From Kribbella sp. NBC_00382 (lineage in GTDB: Bacteria > Actinomycetota > Actinomycetes > Propionibacteriales > Kribbellaceae), in assembly GCF_036067295.1 (NCBI RefSeq), contig NZ_CP107954.1:8308001-8372000 (forward strand): a stretch of 64,000 bases of DNA. Direction: 5' to 3'. The position numbers and the translations under genes are program-made. Of this stretch, positions 46,728 to 54,915 are shown one piece after another; positions within the stretch are counted from its first letter, which is position 1; the number at the start of each line of letters is the position of its first letter. Below the pieces are notes generated by a model that was not told the DNA's origin, made no database searches, and was given only the letters and a program-made list of their open reading frames with translations.

Positions 46728-46924
46728 CCCACCTCGAACACCTGGCGGCTCGCGGCTGAGGGGCTCCGAGCCGCCAGGGTTTCATTGGTGATCTCCAGAC
46801 CGGGGAAGCGGCGGCGCATGGCGGCCTCGTAGCGGTCGGCGTAGGCGTGGTCGCCGATGTACTCGCCGATCTGGTGCTGGCCGAACCACAGCCGGACCCG
46901 GCGCCGGGACGACAGAACTGTCAC
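46712..46924 (-). CDS. Small hypothetical protein
   Basis: The protein has 70 residues from GTG 46924. TVLSSRRRVRLWFGQHQIGE then YIGDHAYADRYEAAMRRRFP looks like a real small alpha/beta protein. The last about 25 codons overlap the subtilase terminator hairpin, which could mean the natural protein is shorter or that the hairpin is coincidental. No function. Confidence 0.5.
   Translation of the reverse strand: MTVLSSRRRVRLWFGQHQIGEYIGDHAYADRYEAAMRRRFPGLEITNETLAARSPSAASRQVFEVGYLTS
46741..46778 (+). terminator. Terminator after the subtilase
   Basis: CCTGGCGGCTCG (46741-46752) pairs perfectly with CGAGCCGCCAGG (46767-46778). GTTTC follows. It also lies within the small minus-strand gene. Confidence 0.8.
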
Positions 46925-47042
46925 GCCGCGAAGCTACAAGCCTCATCGATCAGCCATGTTTCCGCTGATTACAGCAGGAAGTCCTCGGCCTGGCGCGCGG
47001 AAGAACAGGCGAGCCGCTGAGTTCGCAGGGACAATTCAGTGC

Positions 47043-47606
47043 ATGTTGCTGGTACCGGGGGACCCGTCGGAGCCGCGGCGAGTGGATCCACACTTCGCCG
47101 CGGAGGCGGACGCGGCGCGCGCTCTCGGCGTACCGGTCGCGGTGGTCGACCACACCGCACGGGAGCACCCGGAAGACATGGTGGCCGCGGTACCGGCCGG
47201 CGACGACGCCGTTTATCGCGGCTGGCCGATGACGATTGCTGAGTACGCCACCTTCGCCAAGGTGCTCGATGCTCGGCGGGTGACGTTGCGCACCAGTCCT
47301 GACGACTACCGGCTGGCGCAGGACCGTACTCGCTGGCCTAAGGCGCTGCGAGCCGTAGTGGTGGACTCTGCGGACGGCCCGCTCCTGCGGACCTGGTGGA
47401 TCGGTGGCCGCTGCCTCCAACTCTCGGCCGGGATCGATCTGGTCGAGATCGAGCCTGTCATCACCGATCTGGCCCTCCCCTTCGTCACCGCCGACCTGGT
47501 ACGCCGTGCCGACGGCGCCTGGCGGATCGCCGCCCTCACCGACGGCCAGATCAGCGCTTGGCCCGTCTCCAGGGACCCCGCGGACCTCCTGGCGGGGCTG
47601 TTCTGA
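47043..47606 (+). CDS. ATP-grasp-related protein lacking the central ATP lobe
   Basis: The protein has 187 residues from ATG 47043. The ends match the actinobacterial ATP-grasp family related to DUF4343: LLVPGDPSEPRRVDPHFAAE, VAVVDHTA, DAVYRGWP, LRTSPDDYRLA, then ALPFVTADLVRRADGAWRIA and LTDGQISAWP. Between KALRAVVVDS and LLRTWWIGG the about 70-residue middle lobe that binds ATP in relatives is missing. It may have lost ligase activity or have a new role. Family recall, not a search, supports this. It is followed closely by a helicase gene. Confidence 0.5.
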   Translation: MLLVPGDPSEPRRVDPHFAAEADAARALGVPVAVVDHTAREHPEDMVAAVPAGDDAVYRGWPMTIAEYATFAKVLDARRVTLRTSPDDYRLAQDRTRWPKALRAVVVDSADGPLLRTWWIGGRCLQLSAGIDLVEIEPVITDLALPFVTADLVRRADGAWRIAALTDGQISAWPVSRDPADLLAGLF

Positions 47607-47619
47607 CGGATGCGGGACA

Positions 47620-50130
47620 ATGGCAGTGATGACGCTCACCGAGAAGCTGCCCGGCTCCACCGAAGTCGATGCCCTGTACGACGCCTTTGCCACCTGGGTG
47701 GGTGAGCAGGGGATCTCGTTGTATCCGGCGCAGGAAGAGGCGCTGATCGAGGTGATGACGGGGTCGAACGTGATCCTGTCGACGCCGACCGGCTCCGGGA
47801 AGAGCCTGGTGGCCACCGGGTCGCACTTCGCGGCGCTCGCGAACGGGAAGCGGACGTTCTACACCGCGCCGATCAAGGCGCTGGTGTCGGAGAAGTTCTT
47901 CGCCCTGTGTGATGTCTTCGGGGCCGACAAGGTCGGGATGCTGACCGGGGACGCGTCCGTCAACGCCGGGGCGCCGATCATCTGCTGTACCGCCGAAGTG
48001 CTGGCCAACGTGGCGCTGCGCGAGGGCCGGGCCGCCGATGTCGGTCAGGTGGTGATGGACGAGTTCCACTTCTACTCCGAGCCGGACCGTGGCTGGGCGT
48101 GGCAGGTACCGCTGCTGGAGCTGCCCGACGCCCAGTTCATCCTGATGTCGGCCACGCTCGGCGACGTCGAGCGGTTCAAGATCGACCTGAACCGGCGGAC
48201 CGGCCGGCCGACGGCGATCGTCTCGTCGGCCGAGCGACCGGTGCCGCTGGTCTACAAGTACGTCACCTCGCCGCTGCACGAGACGCTCTCCGAGCTCCTG
48301 GTCACCCACCAGTCCCCCGTGTACGTCGTCCACTTCACCCAGGCGTCCGCGCTGGAACGCGCTCAGGCGCTCACCAGCATCAACGTCTGCACGAAGGAGG
48401 AGAAGGACAAGATCAAGGAGCTGATCGGGCACTTCCGGTTCAGCCCGGGCTTCGGCAAGACGCTGCAGCGCCTCATCATGCACGGGATCGGCGTCCACCA
48501 CGCCGGCATGCTCCCGAAGTACCGGCGGTTGGTCGAGCAGCTCGCGCAGGCGGGGTTGCTGAAGGTCATCTGCGGCACGGACACCCTCGGCGTCGGCATC
48601 AATGTCCCGATCCGTACCGTCCTGCTGACCGCGCTGAGCAAGTACGACGGCCGCCGGCAGCGCATCCTCAAGGCGCGTGAGTTCCACCAGATCGCGGGTC
48701 GCGCGGGCCGGGCCGGGTACGACACCTCCGGCACCGTCGTCGTCCAGGCGCCGGATCACGTGGTGGAGAACGTCCGGCTGATGGCGAAGGCCGGCGACGA
48801 CCCGAAGAAGCAGCGCCGGGTGCAGCGCAAGAAGCCGCCGGAGGGTTTCGTCACCTGGGGTGAGGACACCTTCGACCGGCTCGTCGCCGCCGATCCCGAG
48901 CCGCTGCAGTCGCGGATGCGGGTCAGCCACGCGATGCTGCTGAACGTGATCGCCCGCGACGGCGACGCGTTCGCGAGCATGCGGCACCTGCTGCAGGACA
49001 ACCACGAGGACTCCAAGGCGCAGCTCCGGCTGATCCGGCGCGCGATCCAGATCTACCGCACGCTGCTCACCGCGGGCGTCGTCGAGCGCTTGGACGAGCC
49101 CGACGAGAACGGCCGCACGCTGCGCCTGACGGTCGACCTGCAGAAGGACTTCTCGTTGAACCAGCCGCTGTCCACCTTCGCGCTGGCGGCGCTGGACCTG
49201 CTCGATCCTGAGGACCCGCTGTATGCGCTGGACGTGGTCTCGGTGGTCGAGGCGACGCTGGAGGACCCGCGCGCGATTCTGATGGCGCAGCTGCACCACG
49301 CCAAGGGCGAGGCCGTGCAGGGGATGAAGGCCGACGGGATCGAGTACGAGGAGCGGATGGAGCTGCTCGACGAGATCAGCTGGCCGAAGCCGCTCGAAGA
49401 GTTGCTCGAGGCAACTTTGGACATCTATCGACAAACCCACCCGTGGATCGCCGAGGCCGGCCTGTCGCCGAAGTCCGTCGTCCGGGACATGTTCGAGCGC
49501 GCGATGACGTTCGGCGAGTACATCCAGTACTACGCGCTGGCGCGCTCCGAGGGCATCGTCCTGCGGTACCTCAGCGACGCGTACAAGGCGCTCCGCCAGA
49601 CGGTCCCGCCGGACAAGGCGAACGAGGACCTGACCGACCTGATCGAGTGGCTCGGCGAGGTCGTCCGCCAGACCGACTCCAGCCTGCTCGACGAGTGGGA
49701 AGAGCTGACCAACCCGAGCACCGACGAGATCGTCGCGCCGGTACCGGTCGGCCCTCGCCGGATCACCTTGAACACAAGGGCTTTCCGGGTACTCGTCCGC
49801 AACGCGATGTTCCGCCGGGTGGAGCTCGTCTCGCTGCACCGCTGGGCCGAGCTGGGCCAGCTGGACAACGACTCCGGCTGGGACGCCGGACGCTGGGCAG
49901 AGGCCGGTACTGCGTACTACGCCGAGCACGACTCGCTGCCGACCGGCCCTGCCGCTCGTGGGCCGGCCCTGTTCATCGTCGAGGAGCACCCGGGCTACTG
50001 GGAGGTCCAGCAGATCATCGACGACCCCGAGGGCAACCACGACTGGCGCATCACCGCCACCATCGACCTGGACGCCTCCGACGAGGCAGGCGACCTGGTC
50101 CTGGAGATGGTCTCCTTTAAGCCTTTGTAG
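47620..50130 (+). CDS. DUF3516 DEAD/DEAH-box helicase
   Basis: The protein has 836 residues from ATG 47620 (an in-frame ATG at 47629 is also plausible). The Q-motif region is LYPAQEEALIEVM. Walker A is STPTGSGKS near residue 55. The DExH-type box is VVMDEFHFYSE near 146. SAT is present (LMSATLGD), and motif VI is QIAGRAGRAGYD near 357. The C-terminal half is DUF3516. It is a SKI2-like helicase whose role in actinobacteria is not well defined; RNA or DNA unwinding is likely. Its 3' end overlaps fabV by 14 bp. Confidence 0.92.
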   Translation: MAVMTLTEKLPGSTEVDALYDAFATWVGEQGISLYPAQEEALIEVMTGSNVILSTPTGSGKSLVATGSHFAALANGKRTFYTAPIKALVSEKFFALCDVFGADKVGMLTGDASVNAGAPIICCTAEVLANVALREGRAADVGQVVMDEFHFYSEPDRGWAWQVPLLELPDAQFILMSATLGDVERFKIDLNRRTGRPTAIVSSAERPVPLVYKYVTSPLHETLSELLVTHQSPVYVVHFTQASALERAQALTSINVCTKEEKDKIKELIGHFRFSPGFGKTLQRLIMHGIGVHHAGMLPKYRRLVEQLAQAGLLKVICGTDTLGVGINVPIRTVLLTALSKYDGRRQRILKAREFHQIAGRAGRAGYDTSGTVVVQAPDHVVENVRLMAKAGDDPKKQRRVQRKKPPEGFVTWGEDTFDRLVAADPEPLQSRMRVSHAMLLNVIARDGDAFASMRHLLQDNHEDSKAQLRLIRRAIQIYRTLLTAGVVERLDEPDENGRTLRLTVDLQKDFSLNQPLSTFALAALDLLDPEDPLYALDVVSVVEATLEDPRAILMAQLHHAKGEAVQGMKADGIEYEERMELLDEISWPKPLEELLEATLDIYRQTHPWIAEAGLSPKSVVRDMFERAMTFGEYIQYYALARSEGIVLRYLSDAYKALRQTVPPDKANEDLTDLIEWLGEVVRQTDSSLLDEWEELTNPSTDEIVAPVPVGPRRITLNTRAFRVLVRNAMFRRVELVSLHRWAELGQLDNDSGWDAGRWAEAGTAYYAEHDSLPTGPAARGPALFIVEEHPGYWEVQQIIDDPEGNHDWRITATIDLDASDEAGDLVLEMVSFKPL

Positions 50131-51298
50131 GCCACTCCACGTCGACCTCTGCGGGAGCCTCGTAGTCCACACCGGCTACGTCGAAGCCGTAGAGGCGGCG
50201 GACCTCCTCGTAGAACCAGACGGTGTCGGCGACCTCGGCGATGTTGTCCTGGGTCGCTGCGTCCCACTGCTTCTTCACAGCGCCCTGCACGTCGTCAGTC
50301 AGCTCCCAGCGGTCCAGGCGGATGCGGCCGTCCTCATCCAGGTCCAGGGGCTTCTCGCCGGTCAGTTGGTCCCAGAGGGAGATGGACTGCTGCATGGGTG
50401 TCTGCAGGCCGTCGCCGAGCACCTTGTGCAGCAGGCTCACGTACAGGCCGATGCCGGGGATCGCGGACGACGCCTGCGTGACAGCGGCGCCGTTGACCGA
50501 CGTACGGGCCTCTACGCCGTCTCGCTGGCGCAGTTCGCTAGCGGTGGCTTCCAGGTGGGCCTTGGCGGCGCCGATCGAGCCCTGGCGATAAATCGGGCCG
50601 GTGAGCTCACTGCCGATGTAGGTGAGGGCAACAGTGCTGAAGCCGTCCTTGAGCAGCTTGCGCTCCTCCAGGGCGTCCACCCAGCGGGCCCAGTCCTCGC
50701 CACCCATGACCGCGACGGTGTCGGCGATCTCCTCGTCGGTGGCGACCTCGATGCCGACCTCTTGCAGGACCGGCTGGCCGTCGTCGTACGCGAGGCTCTT
50801 GGTCTGCGCGGCCTGGCCGATCGCCTTGATGGCCGACTGGTACGTCGTGTCGGTGCGCGGGTCGACCCGGCGCGGTGCGGCGACGGAGTAGATCAGGTAG
50901 TCGACTCCCCCGAACTTCTCCTGCAGCAGGTCGAGCACGTCACTCTTGGTGGTGTCGGCGAACGCGTCGGCATTGATGAAGTGGAACGTGCTGCCCACGC
51001 TTTCGGCGTACGCGGCGGTGGCGGCCGTGCGGTACCAGCCCGCGGTGGCAGTACGACGTGCCGGCGCCTTCTCGAAGGAGACGCCGATGCCGTCGATGCC
51101 ATACCGGGCCAGCCCAGCGACAGTCGCGGCCAGTCCGTAGCCCGAGCTGGAACCGATCACGAGCGCGACCGGGCGCGTCTCCGGCGTCCGTGCCTCGACC
51201 TGCTCCGTCAGCCCTCGGACGATCTGCTCACACCCAGCAGGGTGCGAATCGAGGAAGAGGAAACCGCGGCCGACGGGCTTGATCACGCGCTCAGTCAT
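50117..51298 (-). CDS. fabV: Trans-2-enoyl-ACP/CoA reductase
   Basis: A 393-residue NADH-dependent reductase. The N-terminus RVIKPVGRGFLFLDSHPAGC and the NAD-binding VALVIGSSSGYGLA fit FabV. The active-site pair Y237 and K246 (YRQGSIGAAK) has the Y-x8-K spacing that distinguishes FabV from FabI. It reduces enoyl thioesters in fatty-acid synthesis or chain extension. FabV enzymes are generally insensitive to triclosan. It is convergent with the helicase gene. Confidence 0.93.
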   Translation of the reverse strand: MTERVIKPVGRGFLFLDSHPAGCEQIVRGLTEQVEARTPETRPVALVIGSSSGYGLAATVAGLARYGIDGIGVSFEKAPARRTATAGWYRTAATAAYAESVGSTFHFINADAFADTTKSDVLDLLQEKFGGVDYLIYSVAAPRRVDPRTDTTYQSAIKAIGQAAQTKSLAYDDGQPVLQEVGIEVATDEEIADTVAVMGGEDWARWVDALEERKLLKDGFSTVALTYIGSELTGPIYRQGSIGAAKAHLEATASELRQRDGVEARTSVNGAAVTQASSAIPGIGLYVSLLHKVLGDGLQTPMQQSISLWDQLTGEKPLDLDEDGRIRLDRWELTDDVQGAVKKQWDAATQDNIAEVADTVWFYEEVRRLYGFDVAGVDYEAPAEVDVEWPTKA

Positions 51299-51317
51299 GC
51301 GACCGACTTTAAGGCAT

Positions 51318-52604
51318 TTAGTTCCAGTAGAGCTCTGCGTCGTCCGGCTCGACAGTCACATCGGCACCCAGGCGGCGCAGGTTGCCCGCGAAGTCCGTGT
51401 AGCCGCGGTGTACGTGGTGGGCCGCTGAGACCAATGTCTCGCCCTCGGCCGCGAGACCCGCGATGACCAGCGCGGCACCGGCGCGGATGTCACTGGCGAC
51501 CACCGGAGCGCCGGACAACCGCGGCACACCCCGTACGACGGCGTGGTGGCCGTCCGTCTGGATGTGCGCGCCGAGCCGGGTGAGCTCCTGGGCGAAGGTG
51601 AAGCGGCCCTCGAAGAGGTTCTCGGTGACCATCGCGGCGCCGTCGCTGACCGCGTTCATCAAGATCACGAACGCCTGCAGGTCGGTCGCGAACCCCGGGT
51701 ACGGCAGCGTGACGACGTCGACCGGCTTCGGGCGGTCGTTCATGACGACGCGGAAGCCCGGGTTCAGGATGGTGATCTCGGCGCCGGCCTTGTGCAGCTT
51801 GTCCAGCGGCAGTTCGAGGTGCTCGGCGTGACCGTTCGAGACGGTGATGTCACCCTTGGTGATGGCGGCGGCGAACGCCCAGCTGCCGGAGACGATCCGG
51901 TCCGGCACGGTCACGTGGTCGACCGGCTTGAGCAGCCCGTCGACGCCGGTCACCTCGATTCTCGGCGTACCGGCGCCCTCGATCACCGCGCCCATCTCGA
52001 CCAGCATCGCGGCGATGTCCTGGATCTCCGGCTCGCGGGCGGCGTTCTCGATCACCGTGGTGCCCTTGGCGAGCACCGCGGCCATCATGATCGTCTCGGT
52101 CGCGCCGACGCTCGGGAAGTCCAGCCAGACCTCCGCGCCGTGCAGGCCCTGGGGTGCCTCGGCGATCACGAAACCGTGCTCGATATGGACTTTCGCGCCC
52201 ATCGACTCCAGGCCGGCGACGTGCATGTTGAGGCCGCGGGAGCCGATGTTGTCGCCACCCGGCAGCGCCACCTCGGCGCGGCCGCAGCGGCCCAGCAGCG
52301 GTCCGAGGACCGAGATGGAGGCTCTCAGCTTGCGGACCAGCTCGTAGTCGCACTGGTACCCGATCTCCGCCGGCACCGCGATCGTCGCGCTGGCCGAGTC
52401 CGCGTCGATCTTCACCGAGCAGCCGAGGGTGTCCAGCAACTGGGCCATGAAGGTGACGTCGAGAATGTTCGGCACTTGCCGCAGCGTCGTCGTCCCCTCC
52501 GCCAGCAGTGCCGCCGCCATCAGCTTCAGCACGCTGTTCTTCGCGCCTGCCACCTCGACGCTGCCCTCGAGCCGTGCCTCGCCTGCAATCCGAAACCGTT
52601 CCAC
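51318..52604 (-). CDS. murA: UDP-N-acetylglucosamine 1-carboxyvinyltransferase
   Basis: A 428-residue enzyme from GTG 52604. K22 and N23 (AGAKNSVLKL) contact the substrates. The catalytic-loop Cys115 position is D118 (LPGGDNIGSRGLN). The other MurA blocks (SVGATETIMMAAVLAKG, PYPGFATDLQAF) are intact. It catalyses the first committed step of peptidoglycan synthesis. The Asp variant is known to confer intrinsic fosfomycin insensitivity in mycobacteria. The start has no ribosome site and may be leaderless. Confidence 0.96.
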   Translation of the reverse strand: MERFRIAGEARLEGSVEVAGAKNSVLKLMAAALLAEGTTTLRQVPNILDVTFMAQLLDTLGCSVKIDADSASATIAVPAEIGYQCDYELVRKLRASISVLGPLLGRCGRAEVALPGGDNIGSRGLNMHVAGLESMGAKVHIEHGFVIAEAPQGLHGAEVWLDFPSVGATETIMMAAVLAKGTTVIENAAREPEIQDIAAMLVEMGAVIEGAGTPRIEVTGVDGLLKPVDHVTVPDRIVSGSWAFAAAITKGDITVSNGHAEHLELPLDKLHKAGAEITILNPGFRVVMNDRPKPVDVVTLPYPGFATDLQAFVILMNAVSDGAAMVTENLFEGRFTFAQELTRLGAHIQTDGHHAVVRGVPRLSGAPVVASDIRAGAALVIAGLAAEGETLVSAAHHVHRGYTDFAGNLRRLGADVTVEPDDAELYWN

Positions 52605-52654
52605 CTGCTGACTGTATCGGCTCGTCGTCGCGGGCTTGCGTAGAGTGCCGTGAC
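52605..52654. promoter_or_regulatory. Divergent leaderless-type promoters for murA and pduO
   Basis: TAGAGT (52641-52646) lies eight bases before the pduO ATG, and TACAGT (complement of 52611-52616) six bases before the murA GTG. Both spacings put the predicted transcript start at or next to the start codon. Confidence 0.55.
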
Positions 52655-53242
52655 ATGGCTGTGAACTTGACGCGGATCTATACCCGGACCGGAGACGCCG
52701 GCGAGACCCGCCTGGGCGACATGAGCAAGGCATCGAAGACCGATCCACGGGTGGTGGCGTACGGCGATGTCGACGAGGCGAACTCCTCGATCGGCGTCGC
52801 GATCGCGGCCGGCCACCTGAACAGTTCCCTGGTGCTGCTGCTGACCAGGATCCAGAACGACCTCTTCGACGTCGGCGCCGACCTGTGCAACCCGATCTCT
52901 CCGGACCCGGAGTACCCGCCGCTGCGGATCACCCAGGACTACGTCGACCGGCTGGAAGGCTGGTGCGACGAGTACAACAACCGCCTCACCAAACTCCGCT
53001 CCTTCATCCTCCCGGGCGGTACGCCGGGCGCCGCATACCTGAACGTCGCCCGCACAGTCACCCGCCGCGCGGAACGCTCCGCCTGGACAGCCGTCGAAAC
53101 CCACGGCCCCACGATCAACCTGCTGGCGATCACGTACCTGAACCGCCTGTCAGACCTACTCTTCATCCTCGGCCGAGTAGCCAACCTGTCCTCGGGCGGC
53201 GACGTCCTCTGGGTCCCTGGTGGCGACCGCGACCCTAAGTAA
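52655..53242 (+). CDS. Cob(I)alamin adenosyltransferase, PduO-type
   Basis: A 195-residue enzyme. Diagnostic regions are TRTGDAGETRLGD (ATP-binding), RVVAYGDVDEANSSIG, FILPGG, and ARTVTRRAERSAW near the subunit interface. It transfers the adenosyl group of ATP to cob(I)alamin, giving the coenzyme needed by ethylmalonyl- and methylmalonyl-CoA mutases. It is divergent from murA and overlaps the convergent SppA gene by 8 bp. Confidence 0.95.
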   Translation: MAVNLTRIYTRTGDAGETRLGDMSKASKTDPRVVAYGDVDEANSSIGVAIAAGHLNSSLVLLLTRIQNDLFDVGADLCNPISPDPEYPPLRITQDYVDRLEGWCDEYNNRLTKLRSFILPGGTPGAAYLNVARTVTRRAERSAWTAVETHGPTINLLAITYLNRLSDLLFILGRVANLSSGGDVLWVPGGDRDPK

Positions 53243-54893
53243 GACGCCAGCTCATCGGCATCGTGAGGACGCCAGTGGGTGGGAGGCCTAGGGCCGCGTA
53301 GATGGTGCTGGTGAGGCCGTCTGCGGTCCAGGACCGCGCTGTGGCCGCCAGGTCGTCGCTGGACTCCGGCGGGCGCAGGCGGTCCAGCAGGGTGCGGTGA
53401 GGGGCTGCAGTGAGGGTGATGTTGTCCCGGTCGAGGCCTGCACGGTTACAGGCGAGGCGGAGGGCGTGCTCGAAGCCACCCAACTCGTCGACCAGCTTGC
53501 GCTCGTGGGCGTCGGCGCCGGTCCACACCCGGCCGCGGGCCAGGGCTTCCAGGTCAGCCACTGGGAGACCACGGTCCTGAGCGGCCTTGGCGACGAAGTC
53601 TTCGTAGATGCGATCGAGGGACTCTTCCAGCCGCTCCCACTGCTCGGTGGTGAACTCCTCCTGGGCGGAGTACATCCGGGCGTTGGCGCCTTCCGACACA
53701 GCCTCCTGGGAGATGCCGATGCGTCCAAGGGCGTCCCGTACTACGCCCTTGCCGGAGAAGACTCCAATGGAGCCGGTGATGGTGCCGGGCTGGGCGACGA
53801 TGACATCGGCGGGCATCGCGACGAAGTACCCGCCGGACGCTGCCACGCTGCCCATGGAGGCGATCACTGGGCGGCCGGTGGCCCGTAGGCGGAGTACCTC
53901 GTGGCGGATGGCGTCTGAGGCGACGTATGAGCCGCCTGGGCTGTCTATCCGTAGTACGACGGCCCTGACCTTGTCGTCTTCGGCTACTGCGCGCAGGGCG
54001 GCGCCAATGGTGTCCGAACCCGAGCCGGGGCCGCCGATGGGTCTGCCACCCGAGTTGCGGCCGACACTGATGCCGCCGCTGATCCGGATGACCGCCACTA
54101 CGGGCTTCTGCGGCCAGGGGAGGTTCTGGCGGACCTCCTGGAGCGTCCTGGGACCGCGGCGGACGTACCGCTCGGCCAGGAGCGGTGTGGTCTCCCCCAG
54201 CTGCTTCTCCAGCGCCTCGTACACATCCGACCGGTAGCCGAGCTTGTCGACCAGCCCAGCCTCACGACCCGCCTCCGCCGACAGCGGAGCGTCATCCACG
54301 AGCTCCCGCACCTTCGCAGGCTCCAGCCGGCGCCGTACTGCGATGCCCTCGACGATCTGCTCGTACGCCGACTCGGCCAGCCGCGACGCCATCTCACGGG
54401 CCGGCCCGGACATCTCCTTCTCGGTGAAGGTCTCCACCGCCGACTTGTACTCCCGGCGCTTGCCGAACTGCGGAATCACGCCAGCCTTGTCCAGCGCCCC
54501 CTTGATGAAGGTGGCCTGGATGCTGACGCCGGTGATCGCGAGATCGCCCGACGGCTGGACCCAGATCTCGTCGAACGCCGTCGCCAGGTAGTACGGCACG
54601 GTCCCGCCGCCGATCTCGCCGAACGACTCGGTCCAGGCGACCGCGCCCTTGCCCGACGCCCGAAAGTCCGCCACGGCCTCCCGCAGGTCCTGTACCTGAG
54701 CCAGCGACAGCGCCGGCCCACCCAGGTGCGCGACCAGCCCGACCACCTGGTCGTCCTCGGCGCCCTTGCGCAGCGCCCGCACCAACTCCCGCATGGTCGG
54801 CAGATGCCGAGCCCGGAAAGCGGCCAGCGGCGAAGCAGGCGGAGTCTCCAGGACCCCACGCGTCAGATCCAGTTCCAGCAGAATGCCCGTCAT
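53235..54893 (-). CDS. sppA: SppA-type signal-peptide peptidase (S49)
   Basis: The protein has 552 residues, the size of the two-domain (67K) SppA. It has two S49 folds. The catalytic Lys150 lies in KRREYKSA in the first half and Ser353 in SVAASGGYF in the second, matching the Lys/Ser dyad. No N-terminal membrane segment is seen, in contrast to E. coli SppA. Activity would then be cytosolic or by peripheral association. It digests cleaved signal peptides or other peptides. Confidence 0.9.
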   Translation of the reverse strand: MTGILLELDLTRGVLETPPASPLAAFRARHLPTMRELVRALRKGAEDDQVVGLVAHLGGPALSLAQVQDLREAVADFRASGKGAVAWTESFGEIGGGTVPYYLATAFDEIWVQPSGDLAITGVSIQATFIKGALDKAGVIPQFGKRREYKSAVETFTEKEMSGPAREMASRLAESAYEQIVEGIAVRRRLEPAKVRELVDDAPLSAEAGREAGLVDKLGYRSDVYEALEKQLGETTPLLAERYVRRGPRTLQEVRQNLPWPQKPVVAVIRISGGISVGRNSGGRPIGGPGSGSDTIGAALRAVAEDDKVRAVVLRIDSPGGSYVASDAIRHEVLRLRATGRPVIASMGSVAASGGYFVAMPADVIVAQPGTITGSIGVFSGKGVVRDALGRIGISQEAVSEGANARMYSAQEEFTTEQWERLEESLDRIYEDFVAKAAQDRGLPVADLEALARGRVWTGADAHERKLVDELGGFEHALRLACNRAGLDRDNITLTAAPHRTLLDRLRPPESSDDLAATARSWTADGLTSTIYAALGLPPTGVLTMPMSWRLT

Positions 54894-54915
54894 GTATCGA
54901 CCCTAGACGGACCGA

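Noticed and set aside
47551..50172. 873-codon open frame antisense to the DUF3516 helicase
   Set aside because: It is a shadow frame; the helicase motifs are complete on the plus strand.
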